Shown in pieces: positions 5,533 through 6,479 of a DNA stretch of 6,479 bases. The translations under genes were made by a program, and so were the position numbers. Every line of letters begins with the position of its first letter. Position 1 is the first letter of the stretch. Location: assembly GCA_003476475.1 (NCBI GenBank), contig DMUD01000319.1, forward strand, positions 1 through 6,479, written 5' to 3'. This DNA is from Cytophagales bacterium (lineage in GTDB: Bacteria > Bacteroidota > Bacteroidia > Cytophagales > UBA9547). The notes under the pieces are model-generated. The model was not told the DNA's origin. It made no database searches and was given only the letters and a program-made list of their open reading frames with translations.

Positions 5533-6102
5533 CTACTTCAACTTTTCCTTCACCTGCTTTTCCAATTGGCTATACCAATCCTCGCCAAATTTTCGGACTA
5601 GCGCATTTTTTAAAAACTGATAGACAGGCACTTGCAATAACTCACCTTTGTCGCAAGCAGGGGTGCACACTTTCCACTGGTGGTAATTCAGGGCTTCGTA
5701 TTCGCCATATTTGCTCACTCGCAATGGGTACAAATGGCAGGAAATGGGCTTTTGAAAACTGCTTTTTCCGTCTTTCCACGCTTTTTCAATGCCGCAGTGC
5801 AAAATATGTTGCTTGTCGTACACCGCAAAAACACATTCGCGATTTTCAATCGTCGTGGTGGACAAATCGTCTTCCCAGTCTTTCATGTAAAAACCCTCTT
5901 CTTCAATCACCTTTTTGCCCTCGGCGGAAAGGTAGGGCAAGATGTGTTCTAAATTGGCTTCTATTTGGCCTACTTCACTTTCTTCGAGCGGTGCGCCCAA
6001 ATCGCCTTCTACACAGCAAGCCCCTTTACACTTTAACAAATCGCATACAAAATGTTTTTCGAAAATATCGTCGGTGAAGATTGCCTGGCCTACAACTAGC
6101 AT
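5533..6102 (-). CDS. DUF3109 family cysteine-rich protein
   Basis: Encodes 189 residues from the ATG at 6100-6102, about the full family length. The N terminus has the family signature CDLLKCKGACCVEGDLGAPL, starting at C20 with C25, C29 and C30. Further cysteines are C90 (NRECVF), C103 (HCGIEKAW), C122 (KPISCHLYPLR), C146 and C150 (VCTPAC). The KP-S-CHLYPLR segment recalls the RP--CR-FP block of YkgJ-type proteins, thought to bind a zinc or iron-sulfur cluster, so nine cysteines probably serve as metal ligands. It has no signal peptide or membrane helix and is expected to be cytoplasmic. Its function is unknown; DUF3109 is common in Bacteroidota. It converges on the ATPase gene (47-base gap) and diverges from the hydratase gene (49-base gap), so it is probably a single-gene unit with its promoter in the latter gap. 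Confidence 0.9.
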   Translation of the reverse strand: MLVVGQAIFTDDIFEKHFVCDLLKCKGACCVEGDLGAPLEESEVGQIEANLEHILPYLSAEGKKVIEEEGFYMKDWEDDLSTTTIENRECVFAVYDKQHILHCGIEKAWKDGKSSFQKPISCHLYPLRVSKYGEYEALNYHQWKVCTPACDKGELLQVPVYQFLKNALVRKFGEDWYSQLEKQVKEKLK

Positions 6103-6125
6103 AAAGGTTTGGAGAGTTTTTTGTG

Positions 6126-6133
6126 TAATTTTG
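6126..6133 (+). promoter_or_regulatory. Candidate -7 box for the PhaJ-like gene
   Basis: TAATTTTG fits TAnnTTTG exactly, 18 bases before the ATG at 6152. A TTTG at 6108-6111 could be the upstream element, but the spacer is only 14 bases, shorter than usual. The whole divergent gap is 49 bases, so promoters for both genes must overlap here or reach into coding sequence. No clear -7 box was found for the minus-strand DUF3109 gene. Confidence 0.4.
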
Positions 6134-6151
6134 AAGCCTAAAATTTTGAAA

Positions 6152-6479
6152 ATGATAGAGCCGGGCCAAATTTACAAACACCCCTTTACACTTACTCAAA
6201 AACAGGTGGAAGATTTTGCTCGTGTCACCGGCGATTTCAATCCGCTGCACCTCGACGAGGCCTTTGCCGCCACTACCCCATTCAAAAAGCCTATTGTGCA
6301 CGGGTTTTTGGGCGGAAGCGTGTTTTCTAAAATATTGGGCACCTTGTTTCCGGGCGAAGGTACCGTGTATTTGAAACAGACAATGGAATTTGTGAGGCCC
6401 ATGTATGTAGAAACCGCCTATGAAGCCATTATGGAAGTGAAAGAGGTTGAAAAAGAAAAAAACAAGGCCCTTATTCAAA
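6152..6479 (+). CDS. MaoC/PhaJ-like (R)-specific enoyl-CoA hydratase, 3'-truncated
   Basis: Open from the ATG at 6152 to the window end: 109 codons and one extra base, with no stop. The fold is a single hotdog domain of the MaoC type. The hydratase-2 motif is complete: D28-F-N30-P-L-H33 corresponds to the catalytic Asp31 and His36 of Aeromonas caviae PhaJ, and S56 in HGFLGGS matches its Ser62. GTVYLKQ (70-76) and EFVRP (79-83) are further family blocks. The enzyme would hydrate trans-2-enoyl-CoA to (R)-3-hydroxyacyl-CoA, linking beta-oxidation with polyester or other acyl metabolism; small Bacteroidota paralogues have no proven role. The family is usually about 130-150 residues, so some 25-40 residues are missing. 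It is transcribed divergently from DUF3109. No strong Shine-Dalgarno site is seen (AATTTTGAAA before the ATG). Confidence 0.92.
   Translation, partial: MIEPGQIYKHPFTLTQKQVEDFARVTGDFNPLHLDEAFAATTPFKKPIVHGFLGGSVFSKILGTLFPGEGTVYLKQTMEFVRPMYVETAYEAIMEVKEVEKEKNKALIQ

Noticed and set aside
6026..6478. Long minus-strand frame opposite the hydratase
   Set aside because: It is the antisense shadow of the PhaJ-like gene, which has complete catalytic motifs on the plus strand.

Overview
The window looks like chromosomal DNA from a member of the Bacteroidota, probably a Cytophagales-like gliding bacterium. This rests on a GldG-type gliding motility gene, a DUF3109 protein and a PhaJ-like MaoC hydratase of the usual Bacteroidota form, weak or absent Shine-Dalgarno sites, and two possible TAnnTTTG-type -7 boxes. 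The genus cannot be fixed from the sequence alone.

Layout. (1) 2-1177 (+): the C-terminal 391 codons of gldG, cut by the window start. (2) 1178-1312: a convergent intergenic stretch with a small hairpin and one copy of a short 3'-end repeat. (3) 1313-1621 (-): a HigA-type XRE antitoxin gene with no HigB partner, whose 5' end is cut by a repeat. (4) 1622-3004: an accessory island. A very AT-rich orphan gene for a GNAT-like acyltransferase (1795-2325, -) lies between two 75-bp direct repeats (1647-1721 and 2601-2675; 66/75 identical, no gaps), with a cluster of palindromes on the far side. (5) 3005-5485 (+): an intact P-type cation ATPase with unusual residues at the ion-site positions. (6) 5533-6102 (-): a cysteine-rich DUF3109 protein, convergent with the ATPase. 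(7) 6152-6479 (+): the start of a PhaJ-like (R)-enoyl-CoA hydratase gene, divergent from DUF3109 and cut by the window end.

How the parts relate. No multi-gene operon can be seen: neighbours are mostly convergent or divergent, and the flanking genes are ordinary housekeeping or transport genes of moderate GC. The real interest is the 1.4-kb region between higA and the ATPase. It combines a truncated orphan antitoxin, direct repeats with a compensatory base change in a small hairpin, a perfect 11-bp-arm palindrome at whose centre the repeat homology stops, and an AT-rich gene unlike its surroundings. I read it as a hot spot of repeat-driven rearrangement or gene acquisition. No transposase, integrase or reverse transcriptase is present, so the mechanism is open.
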